64,000 bases of DNA, taken from positions 4,007,524 to 4,071,523 of the forward strand of contig NZ_AP027042.1 of the NCBI RefSeq assembly GCF_027924605.1, read 5' to 3'. This document shows, in pieces, positions 14,937 to 26,200 of this stretch. The first letter of the stretch is position 1. The number at the start of each line of letters is the position of its first letter. The DNA is from Dyella sp. GSA-30. GTDB lineage: Bacteria > Pseudomonadota > Gammaproteobacteria > Xanthomonadales > Rhodanobacteraceae. A program made the position numbers and the translations under genes. The notes beneath the pieces were generated by a model. The model was given only the letters and a program-made list of their open reading frames with translations, was not told the DNA's origin and did not search any database.

Positions 14937-16940
14937 ATGCTTGACCATCCCGACATGACTCGAATGATTTTCGGCCGCCTGACCTGGGATGCCATCCCGC
15001 TGCACGAGCCGATCCTGCTATGGACCTTTATTGCCGTGGCGATCGGCGCCGTGGCCGTGCTCGGCCTCATCACCTATAACCGCCTATGGGGATATCTCTG
15101 GCGCGAATGGTTCACCAGCATCGACCACAAGAAGATCGGCATCATGTACATGGTGCTGGGATTGATCATGTTGCTGCGCGGTTTCTCCGACGCCGTCTTG
15201 ATGCGTATCCAGCAGGCGATATCGTTCGGCCATTCGGTCGGCTACCTGCCACCGCATCACTACGATCAGATCTTCACCGCGCATGGCGTGATCATGATCT
15301 TCTTCGTGGCCATGCCGCTGATCACCGGCCTGATGAACTTTGTCGTTCCGCTGCAGATCGGCGCGCGCGACGTGGCGTTCCCCTTCCTAAACAATTTCAG
15401 CTTCTGGATGAGCACCGGCGGCGCCATCCTAGTGATGATGTCGCTGTTCGTGGGCGAATTTGCACGCACGGGCTGGCTGGCCTATCCACCGCTGTCGGGC
15501 ATTGCCCAGAGTCCGGATGTCGGGGTGGATTACTACATCTGGGCGCTGCAGATAGCCGGCGTGGGGACCTTGTTATCCGGCATCAATCTATTGGTGACGA
15601 TCGTCAAGATGCGCGCACCCGGCATGAACCTGATGAAGATGCCGATCTTCACCTGGACCGCGCTGTGCACCAACGTGCTGATCGTCGCCGCGTTTCCCGT
15701 ACTGACTGCCGTGCTCGCCCTGCTCGCGCTGGACCGTTACGTCGGCACCAACTTCTTTACCTACGACCTTGGCGGCAACGCCATGATGTACGTTAACCTC
15801 ATCTGGATATGGGGACATCCGGAGGTCTATATCCTGGTGCTTCCTGCCTTTGGCGTGTTCTCCGAAGTCACCTCCACCTTCAGCGGGAAGCGACTGTTCG
15901 GTTATACGTCGATGGTCTATGCCACAGTCGTGATCACGGTGCTGTCCTATCTGGTCTGGCTGCATCACTTTTTCACCATGGGCTCGGGTGCCAGCGTCAA
16001 TTCGTTCTTCGGCATCACCACGATGATCATCTCGATACCGACCGGCGCGAAGGTGTTCAACTGGCTGTTCACCATGTATCGCGGGCGCATTCGCTTCGAC
16101 GTGCCGATGCTCTGGACCGTCGGCTTCATGGTGACCTTCGTCATCGGCGGCATGACCGGCGTGATGCTCGCCGTGCCACCGGCGGATTTCTCATTGCACA
16201 ACAGCCTGTTCCTGGTCGCACATTTCCATAACGTGATTATCGGCGGCGTGCTGTTCGGCCTGTTTGCCGGTATCAACTATTGGTTTCCCAAGGCCACCGG
16301 CTTCCGGCTGGATCCGTTCTGGGGCAAATGCGCGTTCTGGCTATGGCTGGTAGGTTTCTGGGTCGCCTTTACGCCGTTGTATGTGCTTGGACTGATGGGC
16401 GTGACGCGACGCCTCAGCCATTTCGAAGACCCGTCGCTACAGATCTGGTTCCAGATTGCCGCCTTCGGCGCCTTTCTGATCTTGCTCGGTATCTTCAGCA
16501 TGATCGTGCAGTTGATCGTGAGTATCCGGCGACGCGAATCGTTGCGCGATATCACGGGCGATCCGTGGCAGGGACGCACGCTTGAATGGTCGACGTCGTC
16601 ACCACCGCCGGCATACAACTTCGCCTTCACGCCGCAGATCCACGATACCGATGCCTGGTGGCAGATGAAGCACATGGGCTACCGCCGCCCCTTGCAAGGC
16701 TTTCTGCCGATTCATATGCCGAAGAACACCGGCGCAGGAATCATTCTGGCCGGCCTGAGCACGGTGCTTGGCTTCGCACTGATCTGGCAAATGTGGCTGC
16801 TCGTTATCGTGACCTTCGTGGCACTGCTGGTAGTCGCCATCGGGCATACGTTCAACTATGACCGCGACTATCACATCCCGGCCGATGAAGTCGCGCGCGT
16901 CGAAGCGCTTCGCACGGAGCAGCTAGCCAGCCATGTCTGA
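14937..16940 (+). CDS. cyoB: Cytochrome bo3 ubiquinol oxidase subunit I
   Basis: A 667-residue heme-copper oxidase core, about the size of E. coli CyoB (663). Metal-site motifs are intact: [15 protein letters not shown] (CuB His and cross-linked Tyr region), HHFFTMG (two CuB His) and HFHNVIIGG (heme ligands). The N-terminal [24 protein letters not shown] and the extra helices at both ends are typical of bo3 subunit I. AGGA lies 9 bases before the ATG. It oxidises ubiquinol, reduces O2 to water and pumps protons in the inner membrane. It overlaps cyoC by 8 bp. Confidence 0.97.
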   Translation: MLDHPDMTRMIFGRLTWDAIPLHEPILLWTFIAVAIGAVAVLGLITYNRLWGYLWREWFTSIDHKKIGIMYMVLGLIMLLRGFSDAVLMRIQQAISFGHSVGYLPPHHYDQIFTAHGVIMIFFVAMPLITGLMNFVVPLQIGARDVAFPFLNNFSFWMSTGGAILVMMSLFVGEFARTGWLAYPPLSGIAQSPDVGVDYYIWALQIAGVGTLLSGINLLVTIVKMRAPGMNLMKMPIFTWTALCTNVLIVAAFPVLTAVLALLALDRYVGTNFFTYDLGGNAMMYVNLIWIWGHPEVYILVLPAFGVFSEVTSTFSGKRLFGYTSMVYATVVITVLSYLVWLHHFFTMGSGASVNSFFGITTMIISIPTGAKVFNWLFTMYRGRIRFDVPMLWTVGFMVTFVIGGMTGVMLAVPPADFSLHNSLFLVAHFHNVIIGGVLFGLFAGINYWFPKATGFRLDPFWGKCAFWLWLVGFWVAFTPLYVLGLMGVTRRLSHFEDPSLQIWFQIAAFGAFLILLGIFSMIVQLIVSIRRRESLRDITGDPWQGRTLEWSTSSPPPAYNFAFTPQIHDTDAWWQMKHMGYRRPLQGFLPIHMPKNTGAGIILAGLSTVLGFALIWQMWLLVIVTFVALLVVAIGHTFNYDRDYHIPADEVARVEALRTEQLASHV

Positions 16941-17565
16941 GACCACACTGTTACCCGCCGGAACACCGGGCTCGCCCCTGAGCTTCCAGGTTGCCGAGGA
17001 CTACCATCCTCAGAACGGCACCTTGCTCGGGTTCTGGATTTACCTGATGAGCGATTGCCTCATCTTCGCCTGCCTGTTCGCGGTCTACGGCGTGCTGGGG
17101 CGAAGCTACGGCGGCGGCCCGACGGGACGCGAGGTGTTCGAGCTCCCGGTGGTTGCGCTCAATACGTCGCTGCTCCTGCTCTCGTCGATCACCTACGGCT
17201 TTGCCGTGCTGGAAATGCAGCGCAAACGTCAAAGCGGCACGCTGATCTGGCTGGCCATCACCGGCCTGCTCGGTGCCGGCTTTATCTTCTTCGAGCTGAA
17301 AGAATTCGCGCATCTGATCCATATCGGTGCCGGTCCGCAGCGCAGCGCGTTCCTGTCGTCGTTCTTTACGCTGGTAGGCACGCATGGCCTGCACGTTACC
17401 TGCGGCATCATCTGGCTGATCACCTTGATGGTGCAGGTCTCGAAGAAGGGCCTGATCGAAGCGAACCGGCGACGCCTGATGTGCCTTTCGATGTTCTGGC
17501 ATTTTCTCGACGTCGTGTGGGTCGGCGTCTTCAGCTTTGTCTATCTGATGGGAGTGCTGCCATGA
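16933..17565 (+). CDS. cyoC: Cytochrome bo3 ubiquinol oxidase subunit III
   Basis: A 210-residue protein with five predicted membrane helices, matching E. coli CyoC (204). Recognisable blocks are [31 protein letters not shown] and [13 protein letters not shown], ending [20 protein letters not shown]. It starts within the end of cyoB and its TGA overlaps the ATG of cyoD, so the operon is translationally coupled. It stabilises the oxidase core and has no metal centres. Confidence 0.96.
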   Translation: MSETTLLPAGTPGSPLSFQVAEDYHPQNGTLLGFWIYLMSDCLIFACLFAVYGVLGRSYGGGPTGREVFELPVVALNTSLLLLSSITYGFAVLEMQRKRQSGTLIWLAITGLLGAGFIFFELKEFAHLIHIGAGPQRSAFLSSFFTLVGTHGLHVTCGIIWLITLMVQVSKKGLIEANRRRLMCLSMFWHFLDVVWVGVFSFVYLMGVLP

Positions 17566-17948
17566 GCGCACCGACCGAGGTGACCGGCCACGGTCATGAG
17601 CATCATGAAGATGAAGCGGCGCACAGCACGCTCAAGGGTTACCTGACCGGATTCGTGCTTGCGGTGATTCTCACGGCCATCCCGTTCTGGCTGGTGATGA
17701 GCGGAGGCCTGGCCAAATCGAGCACCACGGCACTGGTCGTGCTTGGCTTGGCTGCCGTGCAGATCGTGGTGCACATGATCTACTTCCTGCACATGAACGC
17801 CAAATCGGAAGGCGGCTGGAACATGCTTGCGTTGATCTTCACCCTGGTGCTGGTGGTAATCACCTTAAGTGGCTCGATATGGATCATGTATCATTTGAAC
17901 AACAACATGATGCCGGCAAGCATGCACGACATGTCGAACTTGCCCTAG
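17562..17948 (+). CDS. cyoD: Cytochrome bo3 ubiquinol oxidase subunit IV
   Basis: A 128-residue protein with three membrane helices and a histidine-rich N-terminal tail (HGHEHHEDE). The block [11 protein letters not shown] is the CyoD signature. I start at ATG 17562, which overlaps the cyoC stop as ATGA; the same frame stays open far upstream but only because it lies opposite cyoC in another frame. It is needed for assembly of the CuB centre in E. coli. A short gap leads to the SURF1 gene. Confidence 0.95.
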   Translation: MSAPTEVTGHGHEHHEDEAAHSTLKGYLTGFVLAVILTAIPFWLVMSGGLAKSSTTALVVLGLAAVQIVVHMIYFLHMNAKSEGGWNMLALIFTLVLVVITLSGSIWIMYHLNNNMMPASMHDMSNLP

Positions 17949-17968
17949 CCCGATAGTCAGCGACCGAT

Positions 17969-18748
17969 ATGCCTCAAACCATGGAAGAACCGCGCACCCC
18001 GCGAGGGCTGTTTTCTCTCGCCCTGTGGGTCATTTTCGGTGCGATTATTTTTGCCGGCTTTGTCGCGCTCGGCACCTGGCAGGTCTATCGCCGTGCGTGG
18101 AAGCTCGATCTGATTGCCCGCGTCGATCAACGTATCCATGCACCGGTGACGACCGCACCCGGCCCGTCCCAATGGCCGCAGGTGAATGCCGCCAGCGACG
18201 AATACCGTCATGTGCAATTGAGCGGCTCCTATCTCTACGACCGGCAGGTCCTGGTGTGGACGTCCAGCGACCTGGGCAGCGGCTATTGGGTCATGACGCC
18301 GCTGCGGATGGCCGACGACTCGATCGTCATGATCAACCGCGGGTTCGTGCTTGCCGACCACTGCTCGACCACGGCCCCCTGCGTACCGGGAGCCACCGGC
18401 GACATTACGTTGACTGGCCTGATCCGCATGCCGGAAACCAGGGCGTTCCTGCGCCATAACGATATCGCTGCCGATCGCTGGTACACGCGCGACGTCGCGG
18501 CCATGGCAACGACACGCAAGCTTGAACACGTGGCGCCCTATTTTGTGGATGCGGACGCTCCGGTCAACGCGACATCGCAACCTGATACGTCCTGGCCACG
18601 CGCAGGTCTTACGATCGTGTCGTTCCCGAACAACCACCTGTCCTATGCGATCACCTGGTATGCGCTGGCGCTGCTTACGCTGGGCGCGGTGACATACGTC
18701 GTTCGCGATGGCCTGCGCTCACGCAAGACGCAAAGCAGATCCAACTAA
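17969..18748 (+). CDS. SURF1 family oxidase assembly protein
   Basis: A 259-residue protein with an N-terminal membrane helix (about residues 15-40) ending in GTWQVYRRAWK, a periplasmic domain with YDRQVLVW and SIVMINRGFV, and a C-terminal helix beginning NNHLSYAITWYALA. This two-helix layout and both end motifs define SURF1, which helps insert heme a/o into heme-copper oxidases. It is 20 bp after cyoD and closes the operon. No heme O synthase gene (cyoE) follows here, so that function must be encoded elsewhere. Confidence 0.92.
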   Translation: MPQTMEEPRTPRGLFSLALWVIFGAIIFAGFVALGTWQVYRRAWKLDLIARVDQRIHAPVTTAPGPSQWPQVNAASDEYRHVQLSGSYLYDRQVLVWTSSDLGSGYWVMTPLRMADDSIVMINRGFVLADHCSTTAPCVPGATGDITLTGLIRMPETRAFLRHNDIAADRWYTRDVAAMATTRKLEHVAPYFVDADAPVNATSQPDTSWPRAGLTIVSFPNNHLSYAITWYALALLTLGAVTYVVRDGLRSRKTQSRSN

Positions 18749-18797
18749 GCGCACGAGTGCAGAGGGGTAAGAAGCAGGTACGAACTGTCGCACTCTC

Positions 18798-18824
18798 ACT
18801 CCTCACTCCTCTCCACTCACTCCT
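18798..18824. repeat. Dispersed copy of the GA-rich minisatellite
   Basis: 27 bp identical, in reverse orientation, to 11717-11743. It sits between the convergent ends of the SURF1 and DUF1080 genes. Confidence 0.85.
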
Positions 18825-18829
18825 GCTCT

Positions 18830-19576
18830 TCAAAGCGCCTTGATCTTGATATCCCGAAACCAGAGATGGATCGGCGTCTCGCCCTTGTCTTCGGTGCCCT
18901 GCAGGGAAATATGCCCCTTGTGAAACTTGGCGAAGCCCGGCATACGGGCGAACTTCGTGTGCGCCACCAGCTTGTCCCAGTCGGCGTCCCACAGATGCGT
19001 ATCGACAACCTTGTGGCCGTTCTGGAAAAACTGCAGATGGCCGTGATCGGAAATAATTTCGAACTGATTCCAGTTGCCGGCCTCGCGCACACGTTCGACA
19101 TCGGATGAAATCAAGTCGAAAAGATCGCCGGAGCGCTCGTAAAGCACCTGACTATCGGGCTTGGTACAGACCAGGTCGGCGATCTGCATCTCAGGTCCGG
19201 TCTCGTAGGTTTCATGGTATTCGGGCGATTCGTGCACGTTGAACATGATGCCCGCATCAGCGCAGGCGGTCATTTTCCATTCGAGCTTCAGGTCGAAATT
19301 CTCGTACTCGGCACTTGTCACCAGATCGCCGAAGTCCTTCTCGTCGCCGGTGCGACCGCGTTCGAGCATGATCGCGCCGTCCTGCACGCTCCAGTCCTTG
19401 CCCGGCGCCTTTTGCAGATACGAATGCCAGCCATCGAGGTTCCTGCCGTTGAAAAGCAGCTGCCAGCCATCGGCTTTTTCTTGCGGACTCAAGGTATTGA
19501 CCGATTGCGCGGCAGCGACGCCGGACAGGGTGCAAGCGGCAACTATCACAGCGGCGAAAAGCGTCGATCGACTCAC
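18830..19576 (-). CDS. Secreted DUF1080 (3-keto-disaccharide hydrolase-type) protein
   Basis: A 248-residue exported protein. I choose the GTG ending at 19576 because AGGGG lies 8 bases upstream and the product then begins directly with a signal peptide (VSRSTLFAAVIVAACTLSG...AAA); an ATG-initiated form to 19633 would add 19 residues before it. The DUF1080 jelly-roll is clear: GWQLLFNGRNLDGWHSY, DGAIML, GIMFNVHE, GPEMQIAD, WNQFEIIS and GHISLQGT. Family members hydrolyse 3-keto-glycosides or bind glycans; which applies is not visible. It is separated from the next gene by 85 bp. Confidence 0.88.
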   Translation of the reverse strand: MSRSTLFAAVIVAACTLSGVAAAQSVNTLSPQEKADGWQLLFNGRNLDGWHSYLQKAPGKDWSVQDGAIMLERGRTGDEKDFGDLVTSAEYENFDLKLEWKMTACADAGIMFNVHESPEYHETYETGPEMQIADLVCTKPDSQVLYERSGDLFDLISSDVERVREAGNWNQFEIISDHGHLQFFQNGHKVVDTHLWDADWDKLVAHTKFARMPGFAKFHKGHISLQGTEDKGETPIHLWFRDIKIKAL

Positions 19577-19661
19577 GGCTAGAACCCCTCTTAGGTGATT
19601 TCGCCGATTTTGCATCGATCTAAATGGCGCCACTAGTGACTATTGGCATACCCAGGAAGGG

Positions 19662-20153
19662 TCAGCGCGGTACGTGATATGCCGATGGCGACGAGATCCG
19701 CGGATCGGCGAATACGTGTATTTCCGTGGCGCAGCCCATGTGCGCCTCGGGCGCCAGCGGCACGTAGACATCCAGATTGCCGCCCGGGTAGGAGCGCGCA
19801 TATTGCTCGAACCCGTCATGCCCGCCGTAATGAGGCAGTTTGCTCAGCTCGTACCGCGAGACAAGCTGATCCACACGCGGATCCGCCGATGGCTTGAGAA
19901 ACAGCGCCAGGCGAATCACCGCTTGTGTGTCATCGATAATTTCCACGACGATGCGCGAGAACGCAGCGTCCAGACCGACATATCCATAAGTCGTGGTGCG
20001 ATAACCGCCGAAGCTCAATGCTGCATCGGTGGTCTTGCTTATCGTCGCGCCCGTGTCGATGGCGCCCACCAGTCGGCTCAAGTCACGCAGATACATCGGC
20101 CGTGAAGCCGCAAGCTCCGCTTGAATCGCATCCATGGACACTGTCACTGACAT
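19662..20153 (-). CDS. Hypothetical protein downstream of the autotransporter
   Basis: A 163-residue protein I do not recognise, without signal peptide or membrane helix. It begins with a helical segment (MDAIQAELAASRPMYLRDLSRLVGAID), has a central beta part (YGYVGLDAAFSRIVVEIID) and a C-terminal region rich in Pro, Tyr and Gly. It lies 55 bp after the stop of the giant autotransporter on the same strand, with a strong hairpin in the gap. The weak ribosome site leaves the start uncertain. A role linked to the autotransporter is only a guess from position. Confidence 0.6.
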   Translation of the reverse strand: MSVTVSMDAIQAELAASRPMYLRDLSRLVGAIDTGATISKTTDAALSFGGYRTTTYGYVGLDAAFSRIVVEIIDDTQAVIRLALFLKPSADPRVDQLVSRYELSKLPHYGGHDGFEQYARSYPGGNLDVYVPLAPEAHMGCATEIHVFADPRISSPSAYHVPR

Positions 20154-20171
20154 GGGCGGCTTCGTTGCAAG

Positions 20172-20200
20172 ATCGCGGCCGCCTGAATGGCGGCCGCGAT
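20172..20200. terminator. 12-bp perfect hairpin after the autotransporter stop
   Basis: Arms ATCGCGGCCGCC and GGCGGCCGCGAT with a 5-base loop. On the minus strand it is not followed by a T-run, so it may attenuate or protect transcript rather than terminate fully. It lies 8 bp beyond the autotransporter stop codon. Confidence 0.6.
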
Positions 20201-20208
20201 GGATGGCC

Positions 20209-23200
20209 TCAGAAAGATACCGTCAGGGTCAACCGAGCTGATTGATCGTTCGCGTGACTGGCAAACTGCCCGAAGTAGCTCGCGTCGACCCAGGCATGCG
20301 AGCCCAGCGGCATGCGCAGACCCAGGTCGACAACACCGGCGTTGCTGGCAACGGCCACGCCCTGGATGTTGAAACCAGGACCACCTGCAACGAAGTGCTC
20401 GTTGCGGCTCGCCTGCGTGTCACCCCAGGCATGCTGCCAGCCGATACCGGCATAACCGCGCAAGCCGCTCTGGCCCAGGCTTGTCGTGCTGCGCAAGCCC
20501 AGCGTACCGATCGTCTGGTTGGCCGTTGCCGCATCGATGTCCAGATCGGCCGCACCGCCCTGTTCGCGGAAACCATCGGTATGCACCTGTACGCGCGCGA
20601 GGTTGGCATACGGCTCCAGGGTGGTGAACTGACCCAGGGGAATCACATAGCTGCCTTCCAGATAAGCCTGCGCGGTATGTGCGTCGTAGTCGCTGTTCGC
20701 ACTCTGCGAGAAATCGGGGAAGCTGATCGAGCGATGGCCACGGATGTCCTGCCACGCGTAGATCACCGCACCGCGAAGCCGGAACGCACCCCATTCGGAA
20801 TTGCCGTAGAAGCCGGCATACGTACTGTGGGCATTCGTATCCGAACCGAGCGAATCCACGCGCGTCGAATCCTGGCCGCGCGCAACCAGCACACCGAGCC
20901 GGGTCTGATCCAGCGGCAGATCGGCACCGACTACCAGGCCACTACCGTTCGATTGCATGTGCGAAGCATTGCCGTCGCCATCGTGATCGTCCCAATGTCC
21001 CCAGCCGGTGGTCCACACCACGACGCCGTCATGCGTTTCGCCGTTCGCCGTCTGGCCACCGTAGTCGATGCCCTGCAGATGCTGGTTCACCGCACTGCGG
21101 ATATGGCTGCTGCTGTCGAACAAGGCGGTTTGCGTACTGGCATGCACTTCACCCGAGAGCTCGTTGAGCGCACGGCGTGCACCGTCTGGATCGAGCAAAG
21201 TCAACGCGGAATACACCGGATTGTCGAAGGTCAGGCCATCCATGCCGGTCGCGGTGTTCTTTTCGTTGTGCGTGTTGGCGATGTCGACAAAGCTCACCGC
21301 ATTGCGCTGCAACGACAGATTCACCGCATTGGCGGTGTAGCTCAGCGTCGGCGTCAGGAAGGTCAGACTGGACTGCACGCCGGCAAATGTTCCGCTGACG
21401 CCCTGGCCACCGGTGATGATGGTGTATTCGGTCGTCGGCTTGTAGTTGCCGGGGCTGAGCAAGGCCAGCGCGGTGCCGCCCTGGATGGTGACCGTGCCCG
21501 CAACGGCGATCAAGCTGCTTTGGCCGGCCGCGTTCGCCGTGACCTGATACGTCGAACCGCTGCGCAGCAACGCATTGCCGCTGACATTGAGCGGATCGGT
21601 AAGACTGCTTGGCATGATCGTGCCTTGCAGATCCAGGCCGCCGATCGTGCCGATGCCGCTGAGCGTCGCACCGCTGTTGACGACGACGTTGCTATCGAGC
21701 GTCGCGCTCGCATGGCCGGCATCGCCGACAATCAGCGTGCCCGACTGCACCGTGGCTGTTCCGGTCGCCGAGTTGTTCCCATTCAAGGTCAGCGCACCGC
21801 TGCCCTGCTTGGTGATGCTGCCGGTGCCGCCAATGCTGCCATTGAATGCGCCGTCGCTGTTCTGGTTGAACACCAGTGCGGCGTTGTCGGTGATGTTGCC
21901 GGTCAGGCTGGTCGTGTCGCCCTGCAAGGTGCCTGCACTGATGACGGTACCGCCGGTGTAGCTGTTGGCACCGGCCAGTATCAGCGTGCCCGCGCCTTGC
22001 TTGGTGACCGTACCCGCGCCGGAGATAGCACCGGCAAAGCTGCCATCCGTCCCCTGATCGAAGACCAGTGCGGCGTTGTCGGCGATATTGCCCTGCAGGC
22101 TGGCCGAGTTGCCTTGCAACGTGCCCGCACTGATCGTCGTGCCGCCGCTGTAGCTGTTGGTGCCACTCAGGGTGAGTACGCCCGCACCTTGCTTGACCAC
22201 CGCGCCGGCACCGGAAATCGCGCCAGCGAAACTTCCGTCGGTCGCCTGATTGAACGCGAGTGTCGCATTGTCGGCGATATTGCCTTGCAGGCTGGTCGTG
22301 TCGCCTTGCAGCGTACCGGCGCTGATCGTGGTGCCGCCGGCATAGGTATTGGCGCCGGTGAGCGTCAACGTGGCCGCGCCTTGCTTGATCAAGCTGCCGC
22401 TGCCCGAGATCGTTCCGGCAAACGTACCGTCGCTGGTCTGGTTGAAGGCAAGCGCGGCATTGTCGGTGATATCGCCTTGCAGGCTGCTGGTGGTGCCGGC
22501 AAGCGTACCCGCGCTGATCGTGGTGCCGCCGCTGTAGCTGTTGGTGCCGCTCAAGGTGAGCATGCCTGCGCCTTGCTTGGTCAACGAACCGCTGCCCGAC
22601 ACTGCGCCGGTAAAGGTACCGTCGCTCGCCTGGTCGAAGATCAACGCGGCGTTGTCGACGATGTTGCCCTGCAGGCTGGCGCTGTTCCCCTGCAGTGCAC
22701 CCGCACTGATCGTGGTGCCGCCGGCATAGCTGTTGGTACCGCTCAGGATCAGCGTCCCCGCGCCCTGTTTCGTCACCGTGCCGCTGCCGGAGATAGAACC
22801 GGCAAAGGTACCGCCGGCTGCCTGGTCGAACACCAATGCGGCGTTGTCGGCGATGTTGCCCTGCAGGCTAGTGCTATTGCCCTGCAAGGTGCCGGCGCTG
22901 ATCGTGGTGCCCCCGGTGTAGCTATTGGCACCGGTCAGGATCAGCGTGCCGTCGCCCAGCTTGGTCAGGCCGCCGCTACCGCTCAGTGCATTGCTCAAGG
23001 TGAACGCGTTACCTGCATCGGCAATGTCGACACCGCCGCCAGCCGCGCCCAGCGTGACCGCGCGTGCCGTGGTATTGAAGGCGGTGCCGGTAATGCGCAG
23101 CGTGCCGCCTTCGAAATCGAGGTTGGCCGATGCCGCGCCGAGATTCGCATCCGACGAGACCGAAAGTACACCCGCGCTCAACTCGGTACTTTGCGTGTAC

Positions 23201-26200
23201 GTGCTGGCGCCGTTCAACACCAGGGTGCCCGCGCCGGTTTTATTGAAACCGTTGCCGGTCAGCACATTGTCGATGGTCGCCGTCCAGCCCGCGCTGGCGG
23301 AGCTGCCGTCGCCCACGCGTATTTCACTGAGCGGAGCCTGCGCTGTCCCGGTCAGACCGATCGCATCGCCATTGAGGTGATAGCCGTCGCTGGCGAACTG
23401 GATGCCCAGTGTCGTCACCGGTTGCGCTCCACCGGCATCGTCGACGGTGACCGTGCCCGGTGCGCCGCCGAAGATCACGAATGCATTGGCGGGCTCGCGC
23501 GTGGCCGTCACGCTGCCGGTGGCATCGGTCCAGTTCGCATTGGCTTGCGACCACACACCGCTGCCGCCACCCAGCTGACTGTTCGTCGCCAGACCGTTGG
23601 CATTCCAGAAGTTGAGATCCATCCCGGCGGTGGTGATGAGGTTGATCTGCTTGCTGCCGGTTAGGTTCTGAATGGTGTAGCCACCGGGCGGTGGCGTGAT
23701 GCCGCCGTTGGCTTCGGTCAGCGTGCCGGTGTAGTTGAACAGGTTGTACAGGCCGGGGCCGAAACCACCCGCGTCGAGCGGATTGAGGGTGGCGCCATTG
23801 ATGGTGAGGTTGCCGTTGACCTGAACGCTATGGCCCTGCCCTGGCGTGTTGATGTTGGGGCCCGGCGCGCCGAACGAGAAGTCCAGCTGGCTGCCCTGTT
23901 CGAGCAGCACGTTGCCATTGACGGTGAAACTGCCCACCGGATTACCCGGTGCCAGATGGCCGCCCGATTGGACGTCCAGATCGCCGTTGACTTGACCGAA
24001 GCCGCCGAGCGAGCCGGTATTGGCCACCGTGATACTGCTCTGCACGCTGGCCGACGCGTGCGCCGCATCGCCGCCAATGATCAGGCTGCCGGATGTCACC
24101 TGGGTCGCACCCGTATAGGTGTTGACCCCGTTGAGCGTCAACGCGCCGCTGCCGCTCTTCGTCACGCCGCCGGTGCCCGCGATTACGCCGGCAAAGTTGC
24201 CGCTGCCCACATCGAGCGTGGTGCCGCCCAGTTGAATCTGACCGCCCGTGCCGGTCAGGCTGGCCACGGTCTGATTGCCCGCGGCCGAGACATCGAGCGT
24301 GCCGTTGCCGCTCAAGCTCAACGCCGAGCCCGCCGCCAGGCTGCCACCGGCACCCAGCACCAGGGTGCCGTCATTGATGGTGGTACCACCGGTATAGAGA
24401 TTGGCACCGGTCAAGGTTTGCGTACCGCTGCCATCCTTGATCAAGGCACCGCTGCCGCTTATCACGCCACCGAACGAGCCGTTCGCTGCGCTGTCGAGCG
24501 TTAGCGTGTTGCCGCCGATATTCACCGTACCGCCACCACCGTTCAACACACCGATCGTCTGATTGCCCGCGGCGGAGACATCGAACGTGGCGCCTGCCGC
24601 CAGATTGATCCCGCTCGATGCGGCAAGGCTGCTGCCGGCCCCCAGCGCCAACGTACCGGCATCGATGCCGGTGCTGCCGGTATAGGTGTTTGCACCGCTC
24701 AAGGTCAGCGTGCCGCTGCCTTGCTTGGTCACATCGCCGGTGCCGCTGATAACACCTGCATAAGTGCCGTTCGCGGTCTGATCGAAGATCAACGATGCGT
24801 TGTCGACGACATTGCCTTGAATGCTGGTCGTATTGCCCTGCAAGGCACCCGCGTCGATCGTTGTGCCGCCGCTATAGGTGTTGGCGCCACTCAAGGTCAG
24901 TGTGCCGGTGCCATCCTTGGTCAGGTTGCCTGTGCCCGATATCACGCCGGCAAAGGTTCCATTGGCCGCCTGATCGAAGATCAACGAGGCATTATCGACC
25001 ACGTTGCCCTGGATGCTGGTGGTATCGCCTTGCAGTGCACCCGCGCTGATGGTGGTGCCGCCGCTGTATGTATTGGCGCCGGTTAGTGTCACCGTACCGG
25101 CACCCTGCTTGGTCAGGCTACCGCTGCCGGAAATCGCACCGGCCAGCGTTCCATTCGTCGCCTGATTGAGGATCAACGAGGCATTGTCGACCACGTTGCC
25201 CTGGATGCTGGTCGTATCGCCCTGCAATGCACCGGCGCTGATCGTGGTGCCACCGCTATACGTATTGGCACCGCTCAAGGTCAGCGTGCCCGCGCCCTGC
25301 TTGGTCAAGTCACCACTGCCCGATATCGCGCCGGTAAAGGTTCCATTCGTTCCCTGATTGAAGATCAACGACGCGTTGTCGGCGATATTGCCCTGCAGGC
25401 TGGTGGTGTCGCCTTGCAACGCGCCCGCGCTGATCGTGGTGCCGCCGCTGTACGTGTTGGCACCGCTCAGGGTCAACGTGCCCGCGCCCTGCTTGGTCAG
25501 ATCGCCACTACCCGATATCACACCGGCGAAGGTACCGTTCGTTCCCTGATTGAAGATCAACGACGCGTTGTCGGCGATATTGCCCTGCAGGCTAGCGGTG
25601 TCGCCTTGCAGCGTACCCGCGCCGATGGTCGTACCGCCGCTATAGCTGTTGGCGCCCGACAAGACCAGGGTGCCGTCGCCCGACTTGGTCAGGCTGCCGG
25701 TACCGGTCAGCGCCTGGTTGACGGTGAAGGTGTTGCCTGCATCAGCGATGTCGAAACCGCCGCCGGTTGCGCCAAACACGATGGTGCGAGGCGTGCTGGT
25801 AAACGCCGTGCCGGTGACCTGCAAGGTACCGCCTTCGAAATCGAGATTGCCCGACGCCGCACCGAGATTCGCATCGGACGACACCGAAAGTACACCCGCG
25901 CTCAATTCCGTACCTTGGGTATACGTGTTCGCGCCATTCAAGATCAGCGTACCGGCACCGGTCTTCTGCAAGCCATTGCCGGTAAGCACGTTGTCGACGG
26001 TGGCAACCCAGCCTGCACTCGCCGCACTGCCATCACCCACACGTACCTCGGTGAGCGCACCGGGCGTTGCCGCCACCAGACCGAGCGGATCGCCATTGAG
26101 CAGGTAACCGTCGCTGGCGAACTGAATGCCTTGCGTGGTCACCGGCTGCGCACCACCGGCGTTGTCGACCGTGACGGTGCCCGCCGCACCACCGAAAATC

